A DNA stretch of 54,254 nucleotides, taken from positions 1 to 54,254 of the forward strand of contig CALXBC010000014.1 of assembly GCA_944386455.1 (NCBI GenBank), given 5' to 3'. The notes below the pieces were generated by a model. It did not search any database, was not told the origin of the DNA, and saw only the letters and a program-made list of their open reading frames with translations. Below are positions 16,915-24,860 of this stretch, piece after piece; within the stretch, counting starts at the first letter, position 1, and each line of letters opens with the position of its first letter. This DNA comes from an uncultured Clostridia bacterium. Its GTDB lineage: Bacteria > Bacillota > Clostridia > Oscillospirales > Ruminococcaceae. The position numbers and the translations under genes are program-made.

Positions 16915-17673
16915 TTACAGATAAAATTCATTTTGCTTTCTGCCTTCACAGTCCGGTCCCAGTTTTTGAATCAAGGCAGTCACAAATTCTTTTGAAATGC
17001 TTCTGCTTTTCTTTGGACAAATTTGAATGCATCGCATACAATTGATGCACCGTTGCTCATCTGTCTGCCGCCCATCCGCAGAAATCGCCTGTACAGGGCA
17101 TTCCTGTGCGCAAAAGCCGCAGCCTGTACAGGTTTTTTCATCCACCAGAACAGCAGTCCTTGCAAGGTGTATTTCTTTATAAGGATGATTCCCCGGAAGA
17201 GACGGCCTGTTCATTTTTCTGTTCTTCCGTTTTTGAACAGCCTGCGTGGAAAACCGCCGGATTTCTGCTCTGTCCAGATCATCCGGCCGGCCATGCCCGA
17301 AGACATGCATGATATTATGCTCCGCAGAAACAGCACATCCCGCTATAACCCGAAAGCCATTCGCTTCCACGCAGTCTGCCAGCTCCAGCAGCGCATCTTC
17401 ATAAGCGCGGTTTCCAAAGGTCACGCAAACAATTGCAGGCGTTTCGTCTCCGTGGAGCCGGGAGAGCCGCTCCGCGGCAGTTTGCGGGATCCTTCCCCCA
17501 TAGCAGGGAACGGAAAAGATACCAACATCTTTTTGCTCTGCCCAAATCTCTCTGTCTGCCGTCTCACATAAATCAACCGCCGTTTTTTCACAGTCAAACG
17601 CTTCTGCAATTTGCCAGGCTGCCCTTTTGCTGGTTCCCGTCGGGCTGAAGCTGACACAATAAAGCTGATTCAT
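16915..17673 (-). CDS. EFR1-type flavodoxin-like/4Fe-4S ferredoxin protein
   Basis: 252 residues. The N-terminal half is flavodoxin-like (YCVSFSPTGTSKRAAWQIA, the FMN phosphate loop; FSVPCYGGRIP). The C-terminal quarter holds two 4Fe-4S motifs, CTGCGFCAQECP and CINCMRCIQICP. Proteins of this design shuttle electrons in anaerobes; the partner is unknown. GGGAG lies 9 bases before the ATG. It sits 60 bases downstream of dacF on the same strand and probably shares its transcript. Confidence 0.88.
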   Translation of the reverse strand: MNQLYCVSFSPTGTSKRAAWQIAEAFDCEKTAVDLCETADREIWAEQKDVGIFSVPCYGGRIPQTAAERLSRLHGDETPAIVCVTFGNRAYEDALLELADCVEANGFRVIAGCAVSAEHNIMHVFGHGRPDDLDRAEIRRFSTQAVQKRKNRKMNRPSLPGNHPYKEIHLARTAVLVDEKTCTGCGFCAQECPVQAISADGRQTDEQRCINCMRCIQICPKKSRSISKEFVTALIQKLGPDCEGRKQNEFYL

Positions 17674-17733
17674 TTTTCTGTTCTCCCAACATTCTGTCCT
17701 GCCGCCTGCCGCAAAAGAAAATACACGAAGTTA

Positions 17734-19131
17734 TTACAAGGGGCGGCGGGGATAAACTCTGTTTTTGCGGCGCCGTTTCCTGCGGTTGTAACGAATAATC
17801 AGCAACACATAAATAATCAAAAAGGCAACAATTACTGCCAGCGCAATTTTAAACCACAAAGAGCCAAAAAAGCCCTTAATCTGATGCATCGCATACAGAA
17901 AACCGCTGCGCTCGATTGTTTCAGACGCCACCAGCGGCACCGTGGCAATGACCTCGTCGTTAAGCTTGAGATCCATGGTACCAATCTGCTGTCCTTTTTC
18001 GACCGGCGCTTCAATGGTTTCGGGCAGATGCGGCAGCTTTTGAACCGAGCTTAACTCAACATTCTTGGGCAGCAGTACCATCACATCGTCCGACGGGTTT
18101 AAAAGCAGCGTATCCTTGTCCTTGGCCAGCGAGACGCTGATTTGTGCAGCGGTAGAGCTTTTTTCATAAACGGTTTTCAGTTCAAAGCTCTTAAATACCC
18201 AGTTAAAAAGGTTTTTATGATCAAGAAAGCTCAAATTGTCAGCAATGGGATCTCCATTCTCATATTTGGACGGCGCTCCCATCGTAATCAAAATATAGCT
18301 GACGCCTTTATCGGAGCCCATTGTGACCAAATTCCGCCCTGCAGCGTCCAGAGTCCCTGTTTTGATACCCTGAACATAGGGAGAATAATACTTGTTATCC
18401 TCGCCATACATTTTCTCGCGCAGCATATAATTGCTGTGGGAGATGCTGATATCCCGCGTTTCTCCGTTTTTCCCGGTGGCATGTATCGTATAGGTCAGTG
18501 CGGTTGATATCTCAAGAAAGCGGTCATAGGTTTCAATGGCATATTTCAGTATCTTCCATAGGTCGTTAGCAGTAACCATCTGATCGGGATCGTGAAGCCC
18601 ATGCGCATTCATAAAACGGGTCTGCTCACTGCAGCCCAATTCCTGTGCCTTTTCATTCATCATCCGCACAAAGTCAGAAGTACGTTCCTCATAGGTATCG
18701 CCTTGACCGATGTTGTCTGCCAGAATCAGCGCCGTTTCACAGCCGGACGGCAGCATAAGCCCATAGAGCAGATCGAGAGCGGATGTGGTATCCCCCACCT
18801 CGATCCCGGCCGAAGAGGCGCCCTGTCCGTAAAGCTCATTGTATACGTCCACAGATGCGGTCATCATGGTAGTGGACAGTTCTTCATCCGGAATCTGCTC
18901 CAGCGTAATCAGGCAGGTCATAATTTTGGCAAGGGACGCAGGATACCAAGGCTTATCCGGCTCTTTGGAATAGATGACCTTTTCCGATTCCAGATCCACC
19001 AGCAGTGCAATCTCACTGTTGACCGCAAAGTCAGGCGTATATGCGGCGCTGACCGACAGTCCCGTCAAGCAGACGCCGGTCAAGATGCAGATTGTGAGCA
19101 CTGCTGAAATAAGCCTGTTTTTCATCCTCAT
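17734..19131 (-). CDS. dacF: D-alanyl-D-alanine carboxypeptidase (DacF/PBP5 type)
   Basis: 465 residues. Trims the terminal D-Ala from peptidoglycan stem peptides outside the membrane. Signal sequence 1-30; SxxK is S66-LAK69; KTG is in GIKTGTLDAAG. The SxN position reads S129-G-C131, so the usual Asn is Cys. A beta-rich PBP5-like domain follows, then a C-terminal membrane helix (about 428-450) and an Arg/Lys tail in place of the usual amphipathic anchor. AAGGGGGA is 7 bases before the ATG. A strong promoter is at 19193. Confidence 0.92.
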   Translation of the reverse strand: MRMKNRLISAVLTICILTGVCLTGLSVSAAYTPDFAVNSEIALLVDLESEKVIYSKEPDKPWYPASLAKIMTCLITLEQIPDEELSTTMMTASVDVYNELYGQGASSAGIEVGDTTSALDLLYGLMLPSGCETALILADNIGQGDTYEERTSDFVRMMNEKAQELGCSEQTRFMNAHGLHDPDQMVTANDLWKILKYAIETYDRFLEISTALTYTIHATGKNGETRDISISHSNYMLREKMYGEDNKYYSPYVQGIKTGTLDAAGRNLVTMGSDKGVSYILITMGAPSKYENGDPIADNLSFLDHKNLFNWVFKSFELKTVYEKSSTAAQISVSLAKDKDTLLLNPSDDVMVLLPKNVELSSVQKLPHLPETIEAPVEKGQQIGTMDLKLNDEVIATVPLVASETIERSGFLYAMHQIKGFFGSLWFKIALAVIVAFLIIYVLLIIRYNRRKRRRKNRVYPRRPL

Positions 19132-19192
19132 GGAGCCGTCCCCCTTAAAAGCAGATAAAACCGAATCGGTGAATTTTTATATAGACAGAGTT

Positions 19193-19221
19193 ATTATAAC
19201 AGAAAAACAATGGAAAGTCAA
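19193..19221 (-). promoter_or_regulatory. Promoter of dacF
   Basis: TTGACT, 17 bases, TATAAT on the minus strand. Confidence 0.85.
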
Positions 19222-19278
19222 AATATGCCGTTATCCGAATGTTAATAATCTATTAATATTATCCCGTTCAAATTTGAT

Positions 19279-19284
19279 TATAAT
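19279..19284 (+). promoter_or_regulatory. Probable -10 of the phosphoesterase gene
   Basis: TATAAT about 43 bases before the start; no convincing -35 at the right distance. Confidence 0.45.
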
Positions 19285-19326
19285 GGTAAAAGAGATTGAC
19301 AAAGCAGGATATGGAGGAATCTGAAA

Positions 19327-20043
19327 TTGATCTATATCACCGGCGATATACACGGAGAGCCGGAACGGCTGAAAGCAGATGCAGTCAGAAGGCTGAAAAA
19401 AAGCGACACACTGATTGTCTGCGGAGACTTTGGCTTTATCTGGGACGGCAGTGAAAAAGAACAGTCGCTTTTAAAAAAAATCGGCAGAATGAAGCCCCAG
19501 ATTTTATTTGTTCCGGGCTGTCACGACAACTATGATCTGCTTGCCAAATATCCTGAGGTGGATTTCTGCGGCGGAAAGGCAAGACAGATCTGCGGACATC
19601 TGTATGAGCTGCTGCGCGGACAGATTTATACCATCGACGGCAAAAAAATATTCGCATTCGGCGGCGGAATCAGCGAGGACCTTACGATGCGGGAAGAAGG
19701 TGTCAGCTGGTGGCCGCAGGAAGCGCCCGAGGAAGCAGAGTATGAGGCTGCGATCTCAAGGCTTGCGGAGCATGATAACACAGTGGATTATATCGTGACG
19801 CATGATATTTCCTCTTCTATCAAACAGTTTATCAAAATGGAGCAGGAAAATGTAGAAATCGGAAAAATTCATGCGTTTTTGAACGTAATTGGAAAAAACG
19901 TCCGGTTTACGGCATGGTTCTTTGGAAAATATCATATGGACAAGACCATTCCGCCGCATTATCACGCTCTTTTCCAGTCCGTCCTCAAAGCACCCGGTCA
20001 GGAGCCGCACAGCAGGAAGAAAAAAGCTGTACAGGAAAAATAA
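19327..20043 (+). CDS. Calcineurin-like metallophosphoesterase
   Basis: 238 residues. Metal-dependent phosphoesterase fold: GDIHG (6-10), CGDFGFIW (32-39), the GNHD-type motif here reading G64-C-H-D67, then VTHD. The usual Asn of GNHD, a metal and substrate ligand in the family, is Cys65, so activity may be altered. The substrate is unknown. The TTG start is chosen because GGAGG lies 9 bases upstream and the protein begins directly with the first beta strand. The C-terminus is a short Lys-rich tail. A terminator follows that overlaps the next promoter. Confidence 0.85.
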   Translation: MIYITGDIHGEPERLKADAVRRLKKSDTLIVCGDFGFIWDGSEKEQSLLKKIGRMKPQILFVPGCHDNYDLLAKYPEVDFCGGKARQICGHLYELLRGQIYTIDGKKIFAFGGGISEDLTMREEGVSWWPQEAPEEAEYEAAISRLAEHDNTVDYIVTHDISSSIKQFIKMEQENVEIGKIHAFLNVIGKNVRFTAWFFGKYHMDKTIPPHYHALFQSVLKAPGQEPHSRKKKAVQEK

Positions 20044-20101
20044 AAACAAAAAAACATACCGATTCGGAAGAATCCGACGGTTATGGAGCGTTTTGCAAGA
20101 T

Positions 20102-20133
20102 AAGGGCGGGATTGACTTTTTCGCCCTTTTTTG
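20102..20133 (+). terminator. Terminator overlapping the next promoter
   Basis: AAGGGCG/CGCCCTT stem, T-run after it. The loop contains the -35 of the alcohol dehydrogenase promoter. Confidence 0.75.
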
Positions 20134-20140
20134 CTATAAT
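20112..20140 (+). promoter_or_regulatory. Promoter of the iron alcohol dehydrogenase
   Basis: TTGACT, 17 bases, TATAAT with extended TGC. The -35 lies in the terminator loop and the spacer covers its 3' arm and T-run. Confidence 0.85.
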
Positions 20141-20169
20141 AAACAACGAAGTTAAAAAAATAACAATCC

Positions 20170-20188
20170 GTTCGGACAGAGTCCGAAC
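20170..20188 (+). promoter_or_regulatory. Dyad in the alcohol dehydrogenase leader
   Basis: GTTCGGAC-AGA-GTCCGAAC, a perfect 8-bp dyad about 23 bases after the expected transcript start. Either an operator or an mRNA stem. Confidence 0.55.
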
Positions 20189-20218
20189 TGCCGTACATAG
20201 AAAGGATGTTTCAAGGCT

Positions 20219-21370
20219 ATGAGCTCGTTTGTTGTAAAAACGAAGGTCTTTTCCGGTGTGGACGCATTCCATAATTTGAAAAATTTTGATATTAAGCATG
20301 CGTGCATCATTACAGATCCCTTTGTTATTTCATCTGGCATGTCCAAGCTTTTGACCGACGTTCTGGACGAGATGGGAGTTGAATACCGCATCTTCAGCGA
20401 TATCGTACCGGACCCGCCCATTGAGGTGATCGTGGAAGGCGTCGGCCGAATCCTTGACCATCAGCCGGATGCCGTAATTGCCATGGGCGGCGGCTCTGCA
20501 ATTGATTCCGCCAAATCTATCAATTATTTCTATATTCGCACCAAAGCAGAACAAAAGCCGCTGTTCGTCGCGATCCCGACCACCAGCGGCACCGGTTCCG
20601 AGGTGACGGAGTTTTCGGTTATTACCGACCGTCAGGCAAACGTGAAATATCCGTTGGTTAACGAGCTGCTGCTTCCTGATGTCGCGCTGCTCGACCCTCG
20701 GCTGACATTGAGCGTTCCTCCCACTGTGACAGCGGACACTGGTATGGATGTTCTGACTCATGCGATTGAGGCTTATGTCTCTCTGAGTGCGACTGATTTC
20801 TCAGACACACTGGCCGAAAAAGCGATTGAGATTATTTTCCAGTATCTTCCCAAAGCATTTGACAACGGAAACGATATTGTCGCACGGGAAAAGCTGCACA
20901 ATGCTTCTTGCATGGCAGGCATGGCGTTCAATAATGCACAGCTTGGTATCAATCATTCCATTGCTCACGCAATCGGTGCTAAAATGCATGTGCCGCACGG
21001 CCGGGCCAATGCGATCATTCTGCCGTATGTCATTGCGTTTAATGCGGGGTTACGCGTAATCTCCCAGGACGACTGTTCTTATGCAATGGAAAAATATACC
21101 GCTCTGGCCAAAATGATGCATGTCGGTGCCGGAAGCGGCCGTCAGAGCGTCAAAAATTTAATCGCCCGCATCGAGGATCTTGCCCGGGCGCTGGATATTC
21201 CAACGAGTCTGCGTGCGCAGGGGATCAGTGAAGAAGAGTACAAAAAATTCCGCAATGAGATTGCTTCCACGGCAATGGCGGATACATGTACGCCCTCCAA
21301 TCCAAGAAAGCCCACCACGCACCAGCTTCGGGAGCTGCTGGATATGTGCTACTATGAAACCGCACTGTAA
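20219..21370 (+). CDS. Iron-containing alcohol dehydrogenase (PduQ/butanol-dehydrogenase type)
   Basis: 383 residues. NAD(P)H-dependent reduction of aldehydes to alcohols in fermentation. The nucleotide loop is MGGGSAIDSAK (89-99), TTSGTGSE follows, and the Fe2+ ligands are D177 and H181 (GMDVLTHAIE), H246 and H260 (INHSIAHAIG and PHGRAN). Full family length. AAAGGA is 12 bases before the ATG. Single-gene transcript with a leader dyad, so expression is probably regulated. Whether propanol, butanol or ethanol is the physiological product cannot be told. Confidence 0.93.
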   Translation: MSSFVVKTKVFSGVDAFHNLKNFDIKHACIITDPFVISSGMSKLLTDVLDEMGVEYRIFSDIVPDPPIEVIVEGVGRILDHQPDAVIAMGGGSAIDSAKSINYFYIRTKAEQKPLFVAIPTTSGTGSEVTEFSVITDRQANVKYPLVNELLLPDVALLDPRLTLSVPPTVTADTGMDVLTHAIEAYVSLSATDFSDTLAEKAIEIIFQYLPKAFDNGNDIVAREKLHNASCMAGMAFNNAQLGINHSIAHAIGAKMHVPHGRANAIILPYVIAFNAGLRVISQDDCSYAMEKYTALAKMMHVGAGSGRQSVKNLIARIEDLARALDIPTSLRAQGISEEEYKKFRNEIASTAMADTCTPSNPRKPTTHQLRELLDMCYYETAL

Positions 21371-21451
21371 ACGTATATAAAATAAAAAGGAAATATGGAT
21401 GATGCATCCAGCGGGAACAAAACAATCGAGCTGAAAATGAAACGATAAGAA

Positions 21452-21479
21452 TCGCCCTTCGGCAGAAGCCGGAGGGCGA
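21452..21479. terminator. Bidirectional terminator between alcohol dehydrogenase and deacetylase
   Basis: 12-bp stem TCGCCCTTCGGC with an AGAA loop and one wobble; T-rich sequence beyond it on the plus strand. Confidence 0.7.
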
Positions 21480-21487
21480 CTTTCAGC

Positions 21488-22312
21488 TTATTTTTTAGGC
21501 TTTTGAAACTGAATGGGACGGGTATCCGATGTAATTTGATCGAATTCATAACCGTTTTCCCGAAAATATTCCACCACCTGCGGCAAAACATCGGGTGTTG
21601 TCTTTCTGGTGGCATTATCATGAAACAGCAGGATCAGATCGCGGTCCAGCTTGCCTTTTGCACTTGCCTTCACATTCTGAAACAACACTTCGGGTGAATA
21701 AGCTGCTTTTTTGTCATCGTGTGCAATGACATTCCAGTCGTAATAGGTATATCCCCTGCGCGTCATTTCCGCTGCAATCGCGGTCATCACGCTTTTTTTG
21801 GCAGTGGAATTATTGCTTCCGCCCGGAAAGCGAAATATTTCTGCGCGTTCTCCCGTGATTTCAAAAACCCATTGCTCCAACGCATGAAAATCCGCCAGAT
21901 AATCCTCCACACTATGATAAATTTTCTGATATTCGTGCGAATACGAATGAAGGCCAATGGTATGTCCCTCCTCATGAATCCGCCGCAGCGTTTCCACATC
22001 CGCCTCGCTGTTCCTCCCGATAACGAAGAAGGTGGCTTTGACTCCCAGTTCATCCAAAACGTCCAATATTCGCGGCGTAACTCCGGATGGCCCGTCATCA
22101 AAGGTCAAATATGCTTTTTTGATTTGGACAGTATCTGGTGTGTCTCCTTGCTTTTCATCCTCTTCTGCGCTCACATACAGGCCGGGATACAGCCGGGTAT
22201 AGCCCTTCGGCAGCCGAATGGATGCAGACACAAAGGATAACAGCAAAGACAGAACAAAAACAGCCGCCGTCGTTACAAACAGCCTGCGGCTGATTCGTAT
22301 CGTCCGATACAT
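21488..22312 (-). CDS. Polysaccharide deacetylase (NodB domain), membrane-anchored
   Basis: 274 residues. N-terminal membrane helix (about 12-30), then a NodB catalytic domain that deacetylates N-acetyl sugars of cell-wall glycans. Motifs in order: LTFDDGPSG, GLHSYSHE, RFPGGS, YYDWNV and LLFHDN, all intact. The domain order resembles PdaA-like peptidoglycan deacetylases of sporulating Firmicutes; that assignment is inference. GAGGGGGGA is 7 bases before the ATG. Monocistronic. Confidence 0.9.
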   Translation of the reverse strand: MYRTIRISRRLFVTTAAVFVLSLLLSFVSASIRLPKGYTRLYPGLYVSAEEDEKQGDTPDTVQIKKAYLTFDDGPSGVTPRILDVLDELGVKATFFVIGRNSEADVETLRRIHEEGHTIGLHSYSHEYQKIYHSVEDYLADFHALEQWVFEITGERAEIFRFPGGSNNSTAKKSVMTAIAAEMTRRGYTYYDWNVIAHDDKKAAYSPEVLFQNVKASAKGKLDRDLILLFHDNATRKTTPDVLPQVVEYFRENGYEFDQITSDTRPIQFQKPKK

Positions 22313-22434
22313 GACTGTGTCCCCCCTCTACTGATATATAACTATGTTCTCTTTGGCTTGTATTATGAAATTTCGGCCGTTAAAAGAATGACAAAACGGT
22401 ATCAGTTCTTTCCAAAACTGTAATCGTTTTGTTG

Positions 22435-22463
22435 TTGTTTTCTATTTGGCAGCATGCTACACT
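22435..22463 (+). promoter_or_regulatory. Promoter of the NfeD-like gene
   Basis: TTGTTT, 17 bases, TACACT with an extended TGC. Confidence 0.6.
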
Positions 22464-22502
22464 GTATATGGAATAGTATCTCTTTTTGAATCAGGAGGTT
22501 TT

Positions 22503-22952
22503 ATGGGACAATTAACCAGTTCCTTTATTTTTTGGGTAGTTGTGTTTCTGATTTTTATTTTGTTAGAAACAATCACTGTCCGTTTGATTGCCATTTGGTT
22601 TGCAGTTGGTGCTTTGGGAGCATGCGTCACTTTGCTGCTTGATGCGCCCTTTTGGATTCAGGTCATCGTTTTTCTGCTCTGTTCCTGTCTGTTACTGCTG
22701 CTGACCCGCCCGCTGACCAAAAGCTTTACTTCACAAAAGCACAGGATTACAGATACCGGTTCTATTATTGGCCAGACCGGCGTCGTAACGGAACCGATCG
22801 GAAGCAAGGCAAAAGGCAGGGTCGAAATCGACGGACTGGACTGGGCTGCCCGCTCCTGGGACGGAACCGCCCTCACGCCGGGAGAAAAGGTTACAGTCTA
22901 TTCTGTTCATGGTTTTGAGGTCGTGGTCGCAAAGGCTGTCAAGCAATCATAA
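22503..22952 (+). CDS. NfeD-like membrane protein
   Basis: 149 residues. Three or four N-terminal membrane helices, then a cytoplasmic OB-fold (about 85-145: IGQTGVVTEPI, GRVEIDGLDWAARSWDGTAL, GEKVTVYSVHGFEVVV). This is the short NfeD form that usually partners a stomatin/flotillin in membrane microdomains; no partner gene lies beside it here. AGGAGG is 4 bases before the ATG; upstream in-frame sequence is promoter. Confidence 0.88.
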   Translation: MGQLTSSFIFWVVVFLIFILLETITVRLIAIWFAVGALGACVTLLLDAPFWIQVIVFLLCSCLLLLLTRPLTKSFTSQKHRITDTGSIIGQTGVVTEPIGSKAKGRVEIDGLDWAARSWDGTALTPGEKVTVYSVHGFEVVVAKAVKQS

Positions 22953-22964
22953 AAACGGTTTCTT

Positions 22965-23000
22965 CATCCCCGGTATCCGAATGACACCGGGGATGTTTTT
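22965..23000 (+). terminator. Terminator of the NfeD-like gene
   Basis: 10-bp perfect stem CATCCCCGGT, 11-base loop, TTTTT. Confidence 0.9.
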
Positions 23001-23047
23001 ATTTATCACCATATAACCCCCATCACGATAAGAAAGAAGCTGATTGA

Positions 23048-23737
23048 ATGATCAATACCATCTTTTTTGATCTGGACAATACCCTTTTGGACTTTGATAA
23101 AGCAGAACGAAACGCCGTTTCAAAAACCCTGCTGCATTTGGGGATCACGCCGGATGAAAAAGTCCTGCAGCGTTACAGCGAGCTCAATCTGGCGCAGTGG
23201 AAGCTGCTGGAGCAGGGAAAACTGACCCGCAGTGAGGTTAAGGTCAGACGGTTCCGCCTGTTGTTTGAAGAAATTGGCGTTTCATGCTCTGCGGAAAAGG
23301 CGGCCGCGGTCTATGAACCTCTGCTCGGTCAGGGACATTATTTTGTGAAAGGCGCACCGGAATTACTGAAAAAGCTGTATGGGCAGTATCGGATGTATCT
23401 GGTCACTAACGGAACCAAAAAAGTACAGATTGGCCGATTGGAAAGTGCCCATATCGGGCAGTATTTTGACGGGGTATTTATCTCAGAGGACATTGGATAC
23501 CATAAGCCGGACAAGGCGTTTTTTGACAGTTGTTTTGCACAGATTGCGGACTTTTCCGAAGCATCCGCCGTAATTGTCGGTGACAGTCTTACTTCTGATA
23601 TCCAGGGCGGCATCAATGCCGGTATTCAAACTGTCTGGTTTAATCCTCGGCACATGCCCGTCGCTTCTGATATCCGCCCAGATTATGAAATCAACGCTTT
23701 GGCACAGCTTCCTCTGCTGCTTCAGGCCTTGTCGTAA
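23048..23737 (+). CDS. HAD-family phosphatase, YjjG-like nucleotidase
   Basis: 229 residues. HAD hydrolase with nucleophile motif FFDLDNTLLDF (6-16), motif II LVTNGTKKVQ, the motif III Lys in GYHKPDKAFF and motif IV VGDSLTSDIQGG. The helical cap and the overall sequence match the YjjG group, which dephosphorylates non-canonical pyrimidine nucleotides. Substrate assignment is by family resemblance only. A weak purine-rich site (AGAAAGAAG) precedes the ATG. Confidence 0.87.
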   Translation: MINTIFFDLDNTLLDFDKAERNAVSKTLLHLGITPDEKVLQRYSELNLAQWKLLEQGKLTRSEVKVRRFRLLFEEIGVSCSAEKAAAVYEPLLGQGHYFVKGAPELLKKLYGQYRMYLVTNGTKKVQIGRLESAHIGQYFDGVFISEDIGYHKPDKAFFDSCFAQIADFSEASAVIVGDSLTSDIQGGINAGIQTVWFNPRHMPVASDIRPDYEINALAQLPLLLQALS

Positions 23738-23869
23738 GCGATACAAAAATACCGGGCAAAAATCCCTTCTTTTTTACAGGTGATTTATACAGATTTAAAA
23801 TGTATATACTGACGGTATGATAAAACAGTCCACCTTTTTGCACAAGCTGAAAACACCGAATCTGCACTG

Positions 23870-23942
23870 TTTTCCACCTTTTCCACTGCTTTTTCCACAA
23901 TTGATATAAGGTATTTCCCCCTTTTCCACGAAGTTTTCCACA
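23870..23942 (+). repeat. Cluster of five TTTTCCAC repeats (DnaA-box-like)
   Basis: TTTTCCACN at 23870, 23879, 23891, 23922 and 23934, all in one orientation. Two read TTTTCCACA, matching the relaxed DnaA-box consensus TTWTNCACA. An AT-rich stretch follows to about 24040. The 330 bases between the HAD gene and 24068 hold nothing else recognised. Confidence 0.6.
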
Positions 23943-24067
23943 GTATATTCACAAAAAATCAAAACTGAATGTATAAACTGGGGAAAAAGAGGCTATAAAA
24001 AGAATGAGAAATTTTTATTGATTTTGCTGTGCCAGATCAGTCAGACCTGGACGGAAGCGGAGGAAAT

Positions 24068-24337
24068 ATGCTGAAAGGCGTCAACAAGCAGGTCATTGAA
24101 GTGACCGACACCGGAAACCAGTACATCAAAAAGGCAATTCTGTTCATTGACCCGGACAAGGCCGCATATGACAGCGATTTTCTGATCCATCAGGCAAAAA
24201 AATATTTAAAACAGACCGAACAGGGAAAACAGCCGGTTCCCTTCAAAAAAGGACGCCGAAAAGTGGGATGGATCATTTTCAACACCTGTGCGGCAGCCGC
24301 AGCCGGAGCAGGACTTGTCCTGCTTTTCGTCCGATAA
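24068..24337 (+). CDS. Conserved small membrane-anchored protein of Clostridia, unknown function
   Basis: 89 residues. Starts MLKGVNKQVIEVTDTGNQYI, a pattern I associate with a conserved clostridial hypothetical; the middle is charged (DKAAYDSDFLIHQAKKYL) and a C-terminal helix (about 66-87, WIIFNTCAAAAAGAGLVLLF) would anchor it with the N-terminus in the cytoplasm. GGAGGA is 4-5 bases before the ATG; an upstream GTG in the frame has no such site. No functional domain recognised. Confidence 0.75.
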   Translation: MLKGVNKQVIEVTDTGNQYIKKAILFIDPDKAAYDSDFLIHQAKKYLKQTEQGKQPVPFKKGRRKVGWIIFNTCAAAAAGAGLVLLFVR

Positions 24338-24371
24338 AATACCTGTCGGCAGTTTTTCATACAAAACAAAA

Positions 24372-24401
24372 AACACACCGTTTCCAAAAAGCACGGTGTG
24401 T
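24372..24401 (+). terminator. Terminator of the 24068 gene
   Basis: 10-bp stem AACACACCGT/ACGGTGTGTT followed by TTCTC. Confidence 0.65.
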
Positions 24402-24404
24402 TTC

Positions 24405-24530
24405 TCATAATAATCCTCGGATAACTGCCTGTTCGATTAGTTCGTTTGATATATCTGCACCAATAATAATTGCTCCCTGACCAGCAAGTCCTCTTGAAAC
24501 AACACCTGTCCCCGTTCTTCCATTGTGTTT
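24405..24530 (-). pseudogene. Fragment of a SAM-dependent methyltransferase
   Basis: 41 codons open on both ends of decay, reading RTGTGVVSRGLAGQGAIIIG then ADISNELIEQA. This resembles motif I to motif II of class I methyltransferases (GxGTGxxSRxLAxxGAxVxGxDIS). No start codon and no remainder of the enzyme is present. Called as a relic from pattern resemblance only. Confidence 0.4.
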
Positions 24531-24648
24531 TCAATAAGGCACAGGAGCTCAGAGCCATCCGCCGGCATCCAAACCGTGAGAGTTTCCGATTCAAACGGCG
24601 TTATCGATGACTTCAAATTTTATTACACATGCATCCCGGCCATTGCTG

Positions 24649-24824
24649 TCAAGGGGAGACGGGATTATCCGCCATAATATCCAGAGCGCGCTTAAAATAG
24701 GCGGCTTTTATTTTTTTGGAGATCTGGTGGTAATGTTCTCATACCCATCGTTTATTCTGGATATAATTTGCTCGTCCAAATTGAACTTTTCAAGAGTTTC
24801 TTTAAACTTTTCAATAGATTGCAT
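24649..24824 (-). pseudogene. Frameshifted small gene remnant
   Basis: A 38-codon ORF starts MQSIEKFKETLEKFNLDEQI with GGAGGGG 6 bases before the ATG, and stops at a TAA (24708-24710) in a run AAAAAAATAAAA. A -1 shift in the A-run continues in a coding-like frame (IKAAYFKRALDIMADNPVSP) to a TGA at 24649. Either a true 38-residue protein, a slippage product, or, most likely, a frameshifted and truncated gene. Family not certain. Confidence 0.45.
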
Positions 24825-24860
24825 AGTTTTCCCCTCCATTTCATTTGATTGTTTTTTATA

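Noticed and set aside
23870-24067. Chromosomal origin oriC
   Set aside because: DnaA-box-like repeats and AT-rich DNA are present, but no dnaA, dnaN, rpmH or other origin genes are adjacent.
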